From NCBI GenBank assembly GCA_009744235.1, contig WPHV01000002.1, positions 248,001 through 312,000 of the forward strand: a stretch of 64,000 nucleotides of DNA, given 5' to 3'. This DNA comes from Gillisella vitis. GTDB taxonomy: Bacteria > Pseudomonadota > Alphaproteobacteria > Rhizobiales > Rhizobiaceae. Both the position numbers and the translations under genes were made by a program. The notes beneath the pieces are model-generated. The model had not been told where the DNA came from, did no database searches, and saw nothing but the letters and a program-made list of their open reading frames with translations. Shown one piece after another: positions 8,177 to 16,267 of the stretch. The first letter of the stretch is position 1; every line of letters begins with the position of its first letter.

Positions 8177-9241
8177 ATGCTGGAACACCAGACCATGGCG
8201 CCCGAGAACGCACGCGCCGTCGCTCCCCAGGCCGACCACGCCGACGTTACCAAGACGATCGTGCAGCGTATCGCTCAGTTGCGGGCGTGGGTCTTTCTGG
8301 CTGCACTTATTGTGATTTTCGAGATTTGGGCGCAGACAGATTTTGGAGGAACCTTCGTCGGTTCACCCTTCAATTGGCAATCGGTCGCGGTCTTTGCTGT
8401 TGCGCCCCTTCTTTTGGCAATCGGCCAGACCTTCGTCATCATCTCTGGCGGCATAGATCTTTCTGCGGGTTTCATCATGGGGCTTGCGGCGGTCGTCGCT
8501 GCCCACGCCACCAATTATTTCGGGGTTTTCATGCCTTTGCCGGCTGCGATGGTGTGCGGCATCCTCGTCGCCATCCTCGCCGCGACAATTCCAGGCATCA
8601 TCAACGGGCTGCTGATCTCCAGGCTGAACGTACCCCCTTTTATCGGCACGCTCGGCATGTTCGGTGTTGCCAGAGGCGCGGCTTTCCTTCTGGCCGGAGG
8701 AACAACGGTACCCGTCAAGAACTCCTACTTCGCAATGCTGGGAAATGGACGGATAGAGGGCATACCGTATCTCGTTCTGGTAACCGCCGTTTTCGTGCTG
8801 TTGATGCATTATATTCTCAGCCAGACGCGGTTTGGGCAGCATAATTATGCGATTGGCGCCAATGCCCAGGCATCACGCCGGGCAGGTATCGATATCAAAG
8901 GCCATATTTTGCGACTTTATATCTTGTCCTCGGTCTGTGCAGGCCTTGGTGGCGCGTTATATGCCGCGCGCTTCACGGCGGGCGCTGCCCAGGCCGGAGA
9001 ACCCTTGCTTCTCGACAGTGTTGCCGCAGTGGTGATTGGCGGCGCCAGCCTGTTTGGAGGCTCTGGAACAATCATCGGAACGGTGGCGGGAGCCCTGGTC
9101 ATTGCGGTCATCCAGTACGGCCTGGTCTTCATGAATGTTGAGCCATTCTGGCAGTTCATTGCCGTTGGCGTCGTTATCATCATTTCCGTTCTTATCGACC
9201 AGGCGCAACGCCGCTTCAGTGGAGTCAAACATGCTGAGTAA
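8177..9241 (+). CDS. Ribose-type ABC transporter permease (RbsC family)
   Basis: About 354 residues and highly hydrophobic, with many membrane segments and the BPD_transp_2 family pattern: GQTFVIISGGIDLSAGFIMG, IPGIINGLLISRLNVPPFIGTLG, YAIGANAQASRRAGI (the coupling loop that touches the ATPase) and VVIGGASLFGGSGTIIGT. It forms the inner-membrane channel for the preceding binding protein. Two ATGs are possible, at 8168 and 8177; the second has AGGA eight bases upstream and is preferred. The 3' end overlaps the ATPase start by 11 bases, indicating translational coupling. Confidence 0.88.
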   Translation: MLEHQTMAPENARAVAPQADHADVTKTIVQRIAQLRAWVFLAALIVIFEIWAQTDFGGTFVGSPFNWQSVAVFAVAPLLLAIGQTFVIISGGIDLSAGFIMGLAAVVAAHATNYFGVFMPLPAAMVCGILVAILAATIPGIINGLLISRLNVPPFIGTLGMFGVARGAAFLLAGGTTVPVKNSYFAMLGNGRIEGIPYLVLVTAVFVLLMHYILSQTRFGQHNYAIGANAQASRRAGIDIKGHILRLYILSSVCAGLGGALYAARFTAGAAQAGEPLLLDSVAAVVIGGASLFGGSGTIIGTVAGALVIAVIQYGLVFMNVEPFWQFIAVGVVIIISVLIDQAQRRFSGVKHAE

Positions 9242-9980
9242 TGTCGCACCCCTTCTGGAAGTCCGCAATTTTTCCCGGTATTTCGGCGCTGTGAAAGCCC
9301 TTGATAATTGCTCGCTGACGGTCGGTGCCGGTGAAGTCGTGGCCCTGGCCGGAGACAATGGCGCCGGAAAGACCACGATGATCAAGGCGATCTCTGGTGT
9401 CTATTCGCCGACATCGGGTGAAATTCTGATCGATGGACACCCGGTTGCTTTTTCCTCGCCGCAGGATGCGCGCGAAAAAGGGATCGAGACCATTTACCAG
9501 GATTTGGCGCTCGCCGATAATCTGTCCATTGGCGCCAATATTTTTCTTGGCCGTGAGCCAATGAAACGCGCTTTCGGCTTTATTCCCGTCCTCGACCGGA
9601 AGGCGATGGCCAAGGCCGCAGCCGATACCATGGCGCTTCTCGACTTTCATGTGAAGCGATTGGATGCACCGGTCAGCAACTTTTCAGGCGGGCAGCGCCA
9701 GGCGGTGGCAATCGGTCGGGCCGTTTACTGGAATGCCAAGATCCTGATCATGGACGAACCGACAGCAGCGCTGGGCGTGCCGGAACAGCGTAAAGTTGTT
9801 GCCCTGATCAAATCGCTGAAAGCCCAGGGCAGGGGCGTTATTTTCATCTCCCATAACCTCCAGGACATATTTGCCGTATCTGATCGTATCGTTGTCCTGA
9901 GACGGGGTATTGTCGCGGGAACGCGCAATATTGCCGATACCAACCACGACGAAATCGTCAAGCTGATGATTGGTGGCTAA
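9231..9980 (+). CDS. Sugar ABC transporter ATPase, single-module (FrcA-like)
   Basis: 249 residues with one nucleotide-binding module: Walker A GDNGAGKT, Q-loop IYQDLALADNLSIGANIFLGRE, signature FSGGQRQ, Walker B ILIMDEPTAALG and switch His in ISHN. Ribose-type ATPases such as RbsA carry two fused modules of about 500 residues; this one has a single module, like the FrcA type of rhizobia, and would act as a homodimer. The ATG at 9231 overlaps the permease stop. Confidence 0.88.
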   Translation: MLSNVAPLLEVRNFSRYFGAVKALDNCSLTVGAGEVVALAGDNGAGKTTMIKAISGVYSPTSGEILIDGHPVAFSSPQDAREKGIETIYQDLALADNLSIGANIFLGREPMKRAFGFIPVLDRKAMAKAAADTMALLDFHVKRLDAPVSNFSGGQRQAVAIGRAVYWNAKILIMDEPTAALGVPEQRKVVALIKSLKAQGRGVIFISHNLQDIFAVSDRIVVLRRGIVAGTRNIADTNHDEIVKLMIGG

Positions 9981-10020
9981 TCCGAGGATTCAGCACGTAA
10001 ATCAACGCGGGATTATACTC

Positions 10021-10749
10021 ATGTGGGACCTTGATGGTAAAGCAATCCTCGTCACCGGCGCAAGCGGCGGAATCGGTGGCGCGACGGTGAAGAGGCTGAA
10101 AGAAGCCGGGGCCAAGGTCTATGCGGCCGGGCGGTCGCGAGACGAGCTTGATAAGCTGGCCGCGCAAACCGGTTGTGAGACGTTGATTTTCGATCTCACC
10201 TCGGAAGACGAAATTCGCAAGGCTGTGGAGGCTTTGCCATTGTGGGGCGTGGTGAACTGTGGTGGCTTTGGCGGCGAAATCGCCACCCCGCAGGAAACAG
10301 ACATCTCTATCTTCGACAAAGCCATTGCCATCAATGTCAGAGGCGCGCTTCTGGTGACGAAATACGCATCGCGCTCGATGATCAAAGAAGGCAAGGGCGG
10401 CTCAATCGTCAATGTCTCGAGCCAGGCCGCATTGGTGGCATTGCCGGGCCATGTCTCCTATGCGTCTTCCAAGGCAGCACTTGATAGCATCACCCGTGTC
10501 AGCGCGCTTGAACTTGGCAAATACAAAATTCGGGTCAATAGCGTCAACCCCACCGTGGTCATGACGGAGATGTCCGCATTTTATTGGGGCCGCCCGGAGA
10601 TAGGCGAACCCTTCCTGCAAAAAATGCCGTTGGGACGGTGGGCGACCGTCGATGACATTGCAAAGCCGATCCGCTTCTTGCTGAGTGAGGAGGCATCAAT
10701 GATCACCGGTGTCTCTCTCCCCGTTGACGGTGGCTTCACGGCCTGCTGA
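10021..10749 (+). CDS. Short-chain dehydrogenase/reductase, L-xylulose/dicarbonyl reductase-like
   Basis: 242 residues. Cofactor motif TGASGGIG (12-19), the NCGG variant of the usual NNAG motif (about 79-82), and catalytic Ser 133/134, Tyr147, Lys151 (SYASSK). The residue pattern at the end of beta-2 (AAGRSR) suggests NADP(H). Overall it resembles dicarbonyl/L-xylulose reductases, which interconvert ketoses and polyols. It is the last gene of the sugar ABC operon, so it most likely oxidises or reduces the imported sugar or polyol before phosphorylation. Its end overlaps the convergent peptidase gene by 14 bases. The ATG at 10021 is the first one that keeps the fold complete. Confidence 0.85.
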   Translation: MWDLDGKAILVTGASGGIGGATVKRLKEAGAKVYAAGRSRDELDKLAAQTGCETLIFDLTSEDEIRKAVEALPLWGVVNCGGFGGEIATPQETDISIFDKAIAINVRGALLVTKYASRSMIKEGKGGSIVNVSSQAALVALPGHVSYASSKAALDSITRVSALELGKYKIRVNSVNPTVVMTEMSAFYWGRPEIGEPFLQKMPLGRWATVDDIAKPIRFLLSEEASMITGVSLPVDGGFTAC

Positions 10750-12142
10750 TCACCTCTTCGCTCAGGCCGTGTAAGATCCGTACCCAGGATCGGGTGCCTT
10801 TATGAAAAGAGGTGAGGTTGTATTTTTCATTGGGTGAGTGAACGCAGTCATCGTCCAGGGAAAAACCAACCAGCAAGGAGTCCATGCCAAGCATGGATTG
10901 AAAGCTGCCGACAATCGGGATCGATCCGCCGCCGCCGACAACAATGGCGGGCTTTGGCCATTCCTGTGAAAGAGCAGCCTTTGCTTTGGCGAGGATTGGC
11001 GAGTCATAGGGCAATTGAATGGCAGGTGAGGCCCCTTCGGCGTGAAACTCAACCCGGCAATCCCTAGGTAACTTTGAGGTTACATAGGCGCGAAAGCTAT
11101 CGCGGATTTTTTGCGGGTCCTGTTTTCCCACCAGACGGAAGGATACCTTGGCCATGGCCTCGGCGGCAATCACGGTCTTGAAGCCCTTGCCGGTATAGCC
11201 GCCGGACATGCCGTTGATCTCGGCGGTTGGGCGGGCCCAGAGCAATTCCAGCACGCTACGGCCCTTCTCGCCTGACGGGACGGAAAGGCCGATATCTGTT
11301 AGGAATGAGGGTTGGGTCTTCTCCAGTTCGGCCCAGACGGCCTTGATATCGGGCGGTGTTTCGTCAACGCCATTGTAAAAGCCGGGTAGAGTCACGGCAC
11401 CGGTTGCATCATGCAGGCCAGCCAAAATATCGCTCAACACATGCAGCGGATTGGCTGCAACGCCGCCATATCCGCCCGAATGGAGGTCGCGGCTGGCGGC
11501 CTTGATGGTGATTTCCTCGCCGACCAGACCGCGCAGGCTGGCACAGATCGCCGGTGTTTGCGCGTCCCACATGCCGGTGTCGCAGACCATGGCAAAATCA
11601 GCCTTCAACTCCTGGGCATTAGCTTCAAGAAAAGGCTGAAGCGACGGCGATCCCGATTCCTCCTCGCCTTCGAAGAGAATGGTGACGCGCACCGGCAGCC
11701 CGCCCTTGGTGTCCTTGAAGGCGCGCAAAGCTTCGATGAAGGTCAGGAGCTGTCCCTTGTCATCCGAGGTGCCGCGTCCGGTGATGATCTTTTCTCCGGT
11801 TGAACCGTCACGAATGGCTGGGTCGAACGGGTCGTTCTGCCATAAGTTCAGCGGGTCGACCGGCTGAACATCATAATGGCCGTAGAACAGCACATGCGGG
11901 CAGTCCGCGTCCTGTCCTTCATGATGGGCAACCACCATCGGATGACCGGACGTGTCGCGCACGGATGCTGCAAAGCCTATGCCCGTAAGATATGCCGCTA
12001 GAAATTGCGCAGCCTTGCGGCAATGCGGGCTGTAGGCCGGATCGGTGGAAATCGAGGGAATACGCACCAGATCGAACAGTGTTTCCAAACTGGAGGGCAG
12101 ATTGTCATCGACACGGGCGAGGACGGTTTCAATATCGGTCAT
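10736..12142 (-). CDS. M20-family dipeptidase (Cys-Gly dipeptidase / carnosinase-like)
   Basis: 468 residues, matching the long M20 subgroup that includes CNDP2 and yeast Dug1. Visible metal-site motifs: GHYDVQPVDPLNLW, RGTSDDKGQ, and EGEEESGSPSL; the dimerisation lid region lies around residues 200-310 and a late active-site segment is GGGGSIPIVG. Members cleave dipeptides such as Cys-Gly, carnosine or other Xaa-Yaa pairs in the cytoplasm. It is downstream of metC and the FadR-type regulator on the same strand (44-bp gap to metC). Divergently placed dipeptide ABC genes would supply its substrate. The Cys-Gly role is inference from subgroup and neighbours. Confidence 0.88.
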   Translation of the reverse strand: MTDIETVLARVDDNLPSSLETLFDLVRIPSISTDPAYSPHCRKAAQFLAAYLTGIGFAASVRDTSGHPMVVAHHEGQDADCPHVLFYGHYDVQPVDPLNLWQNDPFDPAIRDGSTGEKIITGRGTSDDKGQLLTFIEALRAFKDTKGGLPVRVTILFEGEEESGSPSLQPFLEANAQELKADFAMVCDTGMWDAQTPAICASLRGLVGEEITIKAASRDLHSGGYGGVAANPLHVLSDILAGLHDATGAVTLPGFYNGVDETPPDIKAVWAELEKTQPSFLTDIGLSVPSGEKGRSVLELLWARPTAEINGMSGGYTGKGFKTVIAAEAMAKVSFRLVGKQDPQKIRDSFRAYVTSKLPRDCRVEFHAEGASPAIQLPYDSPILAKAKAALSQEWPKPAIVVGGGGSIPIVGSFQSMLGMDSLLVGFSLDDDCVHSPNEKYNLTSFHKGTRSWVRILHGLSEEVISRP

Positions 12143-12186
12143 GGGCAGATTTCCAGTCGGTCATGGGGATGGAGGTTTGCAACGGA

Positions 12187-13359
12187 TCAGTCTGTTCGGG
12201 CCGCCGCCATCGCCGCCTGCAAATCGCTCCACAGTGCCTCGGTCCCCTCAAGCCCGACATGGAGACGCACAGACAGCGGATCGACGCCGAAGGCATCCGC
12301 GAAACTCGGCGGAGCTTTCTGGTTGGCCACCACATCGCCAGGGACGACAAGGCTTTCGTGACCACCCCAGCTGACGCCCAGTTTGAACAGTTTCAAATGA
12401 TCGCAGAAGGTTTGAATATGGATGACATCCTTGAAGATGAAGGAAAACAGCCCGGACGTGCCATGCAGGCCCGGCGGCAAGCCATTGTTCAGCGCCGGAT
12501 GGCAGACTTTTTCGACTATATCGAGCGCCTGCAAGCGATGGGCAATCTCCAGCGCCGAGGCCTCATGCGCCTTCATGCGGATCGGCAATGTGCGCATCCC
12601 CCGGATCAGCAGCCAGGCATCGAAGGGAGACAGTTTTCCGCCGAGATAAGGCAGCGTTTCATTGCGGATACGATTGATCAGCGCCTTGGGACCGGCCACC
12701 ACCCCGGCGACAACATCGCTGTGACCGCCGAGATATTTCGAGGCCGAATGCAGGACAAGATCGACGCCGAGCGATAATGGCTTCTGGAACACCGGGCTTG
12801 CCCAGCTGTTGTCAATCACCGACAACACGCCGTGCTGTTTGGCAAGAGCGGCAAGCGCGCCAACATCATGGGCGTCCATCACCCAGCTGGTCGGGCTTTC
12901 CAGATAGAGAAGCTTTGCGCCCGGCAGCGCCTTGGCCACGGCATCCTCATCGCGGCCATCCACGTAAGTCACCTCGATGCGCATGCGTTTCAGCATGGTT
13001 TCAAAGAACCTGAAGGCATCGGGATAGAGATGGCGAACGGCAACGACCCGATCTCCTGGCTCGACAAAGCTTAGGACGGTCGAAGAAATCGTCGCCATGC
13101 CACTGGCAAAACCCAGCGCATCCTCGGCACCTTCCAGTTTGGCCAGCATATCCTCAAAAATCCGCACGGTCGGATTGAGCCCGCGTGAATAGACCGGGCG
13201 GATTTTTTCGCCGCGATAGGTTGCGACCATCTCGTCATAATCACTGAAAGTGAACAGCGAGGTCTGAACAATCGGCGGCACCACCGCATCATAAGCATTG
13301 GCCTCATCATGCGCCGTAATCAGCGATGCCTGTTGCAGATAATCGAGAGCGTCGCTCAT
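12187..13359 (-). CDS. metC: PLP-dependent C-S lyase, cystathionine beta-lyase type
   Basis: 390 residues of the Cys/Met metabolism PLP family: YSRGLNPTVRIFEDMLAKLEGAEDALGFASGMAT at the N-terminal domain (seen in pieces), the PLP lysine in LVLHSASKYLGGH, and a C-terminal GVSWGGHESLV. These enzymes cleave C-S bonds of cystathionine or other cysteine S-conjugates, releasing pyruvate, ammonia and a thiol. Its start overlaps the stop of the upstream FadR-type regulator by four bases (ATGA). Genetic linkage to a dipeptidase and peptide importers suggests it acts on imported cysteine derivatives rather than in methionine biosynthesis. Confidence 0.86.
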   Translation of the reverse strand: MSDALDYLQQASLITAHDEANAYDAVVPPIVQTSLFTFSDYDEMVATYRGEKIRPVYSRGLNPTVRIFEDMLAKLEGAEDALGFASGMATISSTVLSFVEPGDRVVAVRHLYPDAFRFFETMLKRMRIEVTYVDGRDEDAVAKALPGAKLLYLESPTSWVMDAHDVGALAALAKQHGVLSVIDNSWASPVFQKPLSLGVDLVLHSASKYLGGHSDVVAGVVAGPKALINRIRNETLPYLGGKLSPFDAWLLIRGMRTLPIRMKAHEASALEIAHRLQALDIVEKVCHPALNNGLPPGLHGTSGLFSFIFKDVIHIQTFCDHLKLFKLGVSWGGHESLVVPGDVVANQKAPPSFADAFGVDPLSVRLHVGLEGTEALWSDLQAAMAAARTD

Positions 13360-14090
13360 TTGGACATTTCCTTGATGTCTTCTTCCACCACGGCAAGAAT
13401 TTTGAGGGTTTCACGGCGGGCCGCTTCACTATCCTGATCGGCTATCGCGCTGAACAAGGTACGATGATAGGGAAAGGAGCGGCGGGCAAAATCCGGCCTG
13501 TCGAAAGGCTTTGTCCAGAAGCGCTCGAAGGCTTCGCGCATCTGCTCCAGAAGCTGTTTGAATAGCGGGTTATGCGTGGCATCGTAGATCGCCACATGGA
13601 ACGCCAGATCTTCCTTGCCGGATGTGCCTTTGGCAAGATGCACCCGCTCCATCTCGTCGAGCTTTTCCTCGATGATGCGCAAATCTTCGTGCGTTCGGCG
13701 CATGGCAGCCAAAGCTCCGGCCTCAACCTCAATGCCGCGCCGCACTTCCAATGTTTGCAGAAGAGCATCGCGTAAATTCACCGTCTCCAGCATCAACGGC
13801 ATGTGGACCGTCGCAGCACTCACAGGCTGCAAAAGATAGGTTCCACTGCCTTTTCGGGTCTCCACCACGCCCAAAGCCTGAAACCGCCCGATCACTTCAC
13901 GTACTGTTGAACGACCCACGCCGAGCGCGTTCATCAATTCGCGTTCCGTCGGCAGGCGATCTCCACGCTTGAGACCGGCCTTGTTGATATAGCCAACCAT
14001 GGCCCCACTCACCTGCTGGACACGGTCCAGCGGTGGCAGCGCGGCGATATGCTGGGTGTCGTTCAGCGCGTTTCCGGTGCGCATTGTCAT
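13356..14090 (-). CDS. FadR/GntR-family transcriptional regulator
   Basis: 244 residues. Winged helix at about 20-90 (RGDRLPTERELMNALGVGRSTVREVIGRFQALGVVE) followed by an all-helical FCD ligand domain with the metal or ligand residues DLAFHVAIYDATHNP and RRSFPYHRTLFSAI. The ATG at 14090 is preceded by AGGAGGA; an in-frame upstream ATG at 14135 would place that site in the coding region. It is the first gene of a minus-strand operon with metC and the M20 dipeptidase and divergent from the peptide ABC genes. It probably regulates both directions. Confidence 0.88.
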   Translation of the reverse strand: MTMRTGNALNDTQHIAALPPLDRVQQVSGAMVGYINKAGLKRGDRLPTERELMNALGVGRSTVREVIGRFQALGVVETRKGSGTYLLQPVSAATVHMPLMLETVNLRDALLQTLEVRRGIEVEAGALAAMRRTHEDLRIIEEKLDEMERVHLAKGTSGKEDLAFHVAIYDATHNPLFKQLLEQMREAFERFWTKPFDRPDFARRSFPYHRTLFSAIADQDSEAARRETLKILAVVEEDIKEMSK

Positions 14091-14123
14091 TGATATTTCT
14101 TCCTCCTGCCGACCGCTTGACAA

Positions 14124-14135
14124 TTGGTCTGACAT
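14124..14135. promoter_or_regulatory. Possible FadR-type operator
   Basis: TTGGTCTGACAT resembles the TGGTC-N-GACCA operator pattern of FadR-group regulators, with two mismatches in the right arm. It lies just upstream of the regulator's ribosome site, in the divergent region 14091-14314. AATTGGT is shared with the perfect operator at 21626-21646. Confidence 0.4.
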
Positions 14136-14314
14136 CTTAGCAGTATGCCGCCCACGAACAATGTCAAGGCGACCGAAGGGGCATTTGGCCTACTCCAAAA
14201 ACTGAATTTCATCGTCGGGGATACGGTGGAAGAAATGAAAACAATAATTTATCCGCACACATAAAAAATGAGGGTGCCGCAAAGGCGCGAACAAACAAAC
14301 TGGGGATTAAAGGC

Positions 14315-15934
14315 ATGAAATTTCGTCTATTCGGCGGAGCGGTGGCCGTGTCGGTTGCTGCTTTGCTCACCAGCCCGGCTGTTGCTTTTGAAGGCAGAAG
14401 CCTTGTGGCGCCCGATTGCAATTATGGTGGCAAGATCAAGTCCATCGTGGCGACCGATGAGCACACGGTGACCTTCTCGATGTGCTCGCCTGATCCGGCC
14501 TTCAAAGCCAAGGCCGCCTTCGTACCCTTCGGCATCCAGCCCGCCAAGCATATCGAAGAGGCTGGACCGAAGAAAAAGCTGCTCGACAATCCGATCGGCA
14601 CCGGTCCTTTCAAACTGGAAAGCTGGAATCGCGGCGATTCCATCACCATGACGCGCAACGAGAATTACTGGGGCGCCAAGCCGGCTTTCGACAAGCTGGT
14701 GTTTCGCTGGAACCAGTCCGGCGCGGGCCGCCTGAATGAATTGCGCTCCGGCACGGTCGATGAAATCACCAATATCAGCCCGGATGATTTCGACAGCGTC
14801 AAGAACGATCCAGACCTGCAATTCCTGCCACAGGAAAGCCCGAATATTCTCTATCTCGGCATGGTCAATACCGCCAAGCCCTTCGAGAATGAGAAGGTGC
14901 GCCAAGCCATTGCCATGGGCATCGACCGCCAGCGCATCGTCGATAATTTCTATCCGAAGGGTTCGGTCGTCGCCACCCATTTCACCCCCTGTTCGCTGCC
15001 CAATGGCTGCGCCGGCAAGGATTGGTACGGATTTGATACCAGCGCCGCCAAGAAGTTATTGGCCGATGCCGGCTTCCCGAATGGCTTTAAGACCAAGATC
15101 TACTACCGCGATGTGTTCCGCGCTTACCTGCCGGAACCAAGCGTTGTGGCCGTCGAATTCCAGACGCAGCTGAAGAAAAATCTCGGCATCGATGCGGAAG
15201 TGGTTCCGATTGAATCGGGTAAATTCATCGACGATACCTCGGCAGGCCGGATCGATGGCCTCTATCTGCTGGGCTGGGGCGCGGACTATCCGCATGTCAC
15301 CAACTTCCTCGATTATCACTTCGGCAAGACATCGAAAATGTTCGGCACCACCTTCCCGGAAATTACCGAGGGGTTGACCAAAGGCGGAACGATTGCCGAT
15401 ACCAAGCAGGCCGAACCGATCTATGCCGCTGTCAACGATGCCATCCGCCAGCATGTGCCGATGGTACCGATTGTCCATGGTGCCGCTGCCTATGCAGCGC
15501 GTGCGACCTTGAAGAATGCCATCGTCCGTCCCTTCGGTTCACCGCTGTTGCAGGATGAGATTCCAGGGAAGGATACGTTGGTCTTCATGCAGAATGCCGA
15601 GCCGATCAGCCTCTATTGCGGTGACGAAACCGATGGCGAAACGCTGAATGCCTGCACACCGATCACTGAAACGCTGCTGAACTATGCCAAGGATAGCGGC
15701 GATATCCTTCCAGGTCTTGCAAAAAGCTGCGACGCCAATGCCGACTCCACTGTCTGGATCTGCCATTTGCAGGAAGGCGTGAAATTTACCGACGGCTCTG
15801 CCTTCAACGCCAATGACGTCGTTGTTTCCTGGGCTGCTGGCCTCGATGCATCCAATCCGGCCCATGTCGGCAATACCGGTTCCTTCGATTATTTCTCCTC
15901 CCTCTGGGGCGGATTGATGAACGCCAAGAAGTAA
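14315..15934 (+). CDS. Peptide ABC transporter binding protein (SBP family 5) with circularly permuted order
   Basis: 539 residues with a signal peptide (1-24, cut after AVA). The domain order is unusual. Residues 38-80 (IVATDEHTVTFSMCSPD) match the part of DppA-type proteins that normally begins near residue 140, and the middle runs normally through NPIGTGPF, RNENYWG and VRQAIAMGIDRQRIV. Residues 420-539 then contain the segment that normally opens the mature protein: TLVFMQNAEPISLYC, ETLLNYAKDSGDILPGLAK, GVKFTDGSAFNANDVVVSW and a final FDYFSSLWGG. This is a circular permutation, not a deletion: all parts are present once. Eight cysteines in mature CxxxC-like clusters could form disulfides. 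The gene leads a dipeptide importer operon, with a palindromic element after it. The ATG at 14315 is the only sensible start. Confidence 0.88.
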   Translation: MKFRLFGGAVAVSVAALLTSPAVAFEGRSLVAPDCNYGGKIKSIVATDEHTVTFSMCSPDPAFKAKAAFVPFGIQPAKHIEEAGPKKKLLDNPIGTGPFKLESWNRGDSITMTRNENYWGAKPAFDKLVFRWNQSGAGRLNELRSGTVDEITNISPDDFDSVKNDPDLQFLPQESPNILYLGMVNTAKPFENEKVRQAIAMGIDRQRIVDNFYPKGSVVATHFTPCSLPNGCAGKDWYGFDTSAAKKLLADAGFPNGFKTKIYYRDVFRAYLPEPSVVAVEFQTQLKKNLGIDAEVVPIESGKFIDDTSAGRIDGLYLLGWGADYPHVTNFLDYHFGKTSKMFGTTFPEITEGLTKGGTIADTKQAEPIYAAVNDAIRQHVPMVPIVHGAAAYAARATLKNAIVRPFGSPLLQDEIPGKDTLVFMQNAEPISLYCGDETDGETLNACTPITETLLNYAKDSGDILPGLAKSCDANADSTVWICHLQEGVKFTDGSAFNANDVVVSWAAGLDASNPAHVGNTGSFDYFSSLWGGLMNAKK

Positions 15935-16012
15935 TCGTGAGGATTTCGACGCTTCGGGCTAGGCGCAAATGTCTGGCCCGTCCTGTCTGACGAGATCGTT
16001 TTTATATGCCGT

Positions 16013-16190
16013 TTACCCCCCCTCTGTCCTGCCGGACATCTCCCCCTCAAGGGGGGGGATCGAATAGGGTAACCCACCCGCTTCATTGGATACGCAGCAA
16101 GTTTCGATGCATGAGATTCCAGCGAGGGGCAAACCTCGCATCGATCTCCCCCCTTGAGGGGGAGATGGCTGGCAACCCAGAGGGGGGTAA
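16013..16190. repeat. MITE-like inverted-repeat element
   Basis: About 178 bp with terminal TTACCCCCC and GGGGGGTAA. The left arm (16013-16063) and right arm (16141-16190) are inverted copies of about 48 bp, each containing its own palindrome CTCCCCCTCAAGGGGGG / CCCCCTTGAGGGGGAG. No open reading frame. It separates the binding-protein gene from the permease in gap 15935-16267, which holds nothing else. Confidence 0.65.
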
Positions 16191-16267
16191 TCTTGCTCCA
16201 TCATCCATTCATTGATGACATCTGACAAACCAAACGGCGCTGTAAAATCTGGTAATGAGGACCTGTG

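Noticed and set aside
14315..15934. Two separate or frameshifted genes, or a truncated binding protein
   Set aside because: A single uninterrupted frame contains every segment of the family exactly once, in rotated order.
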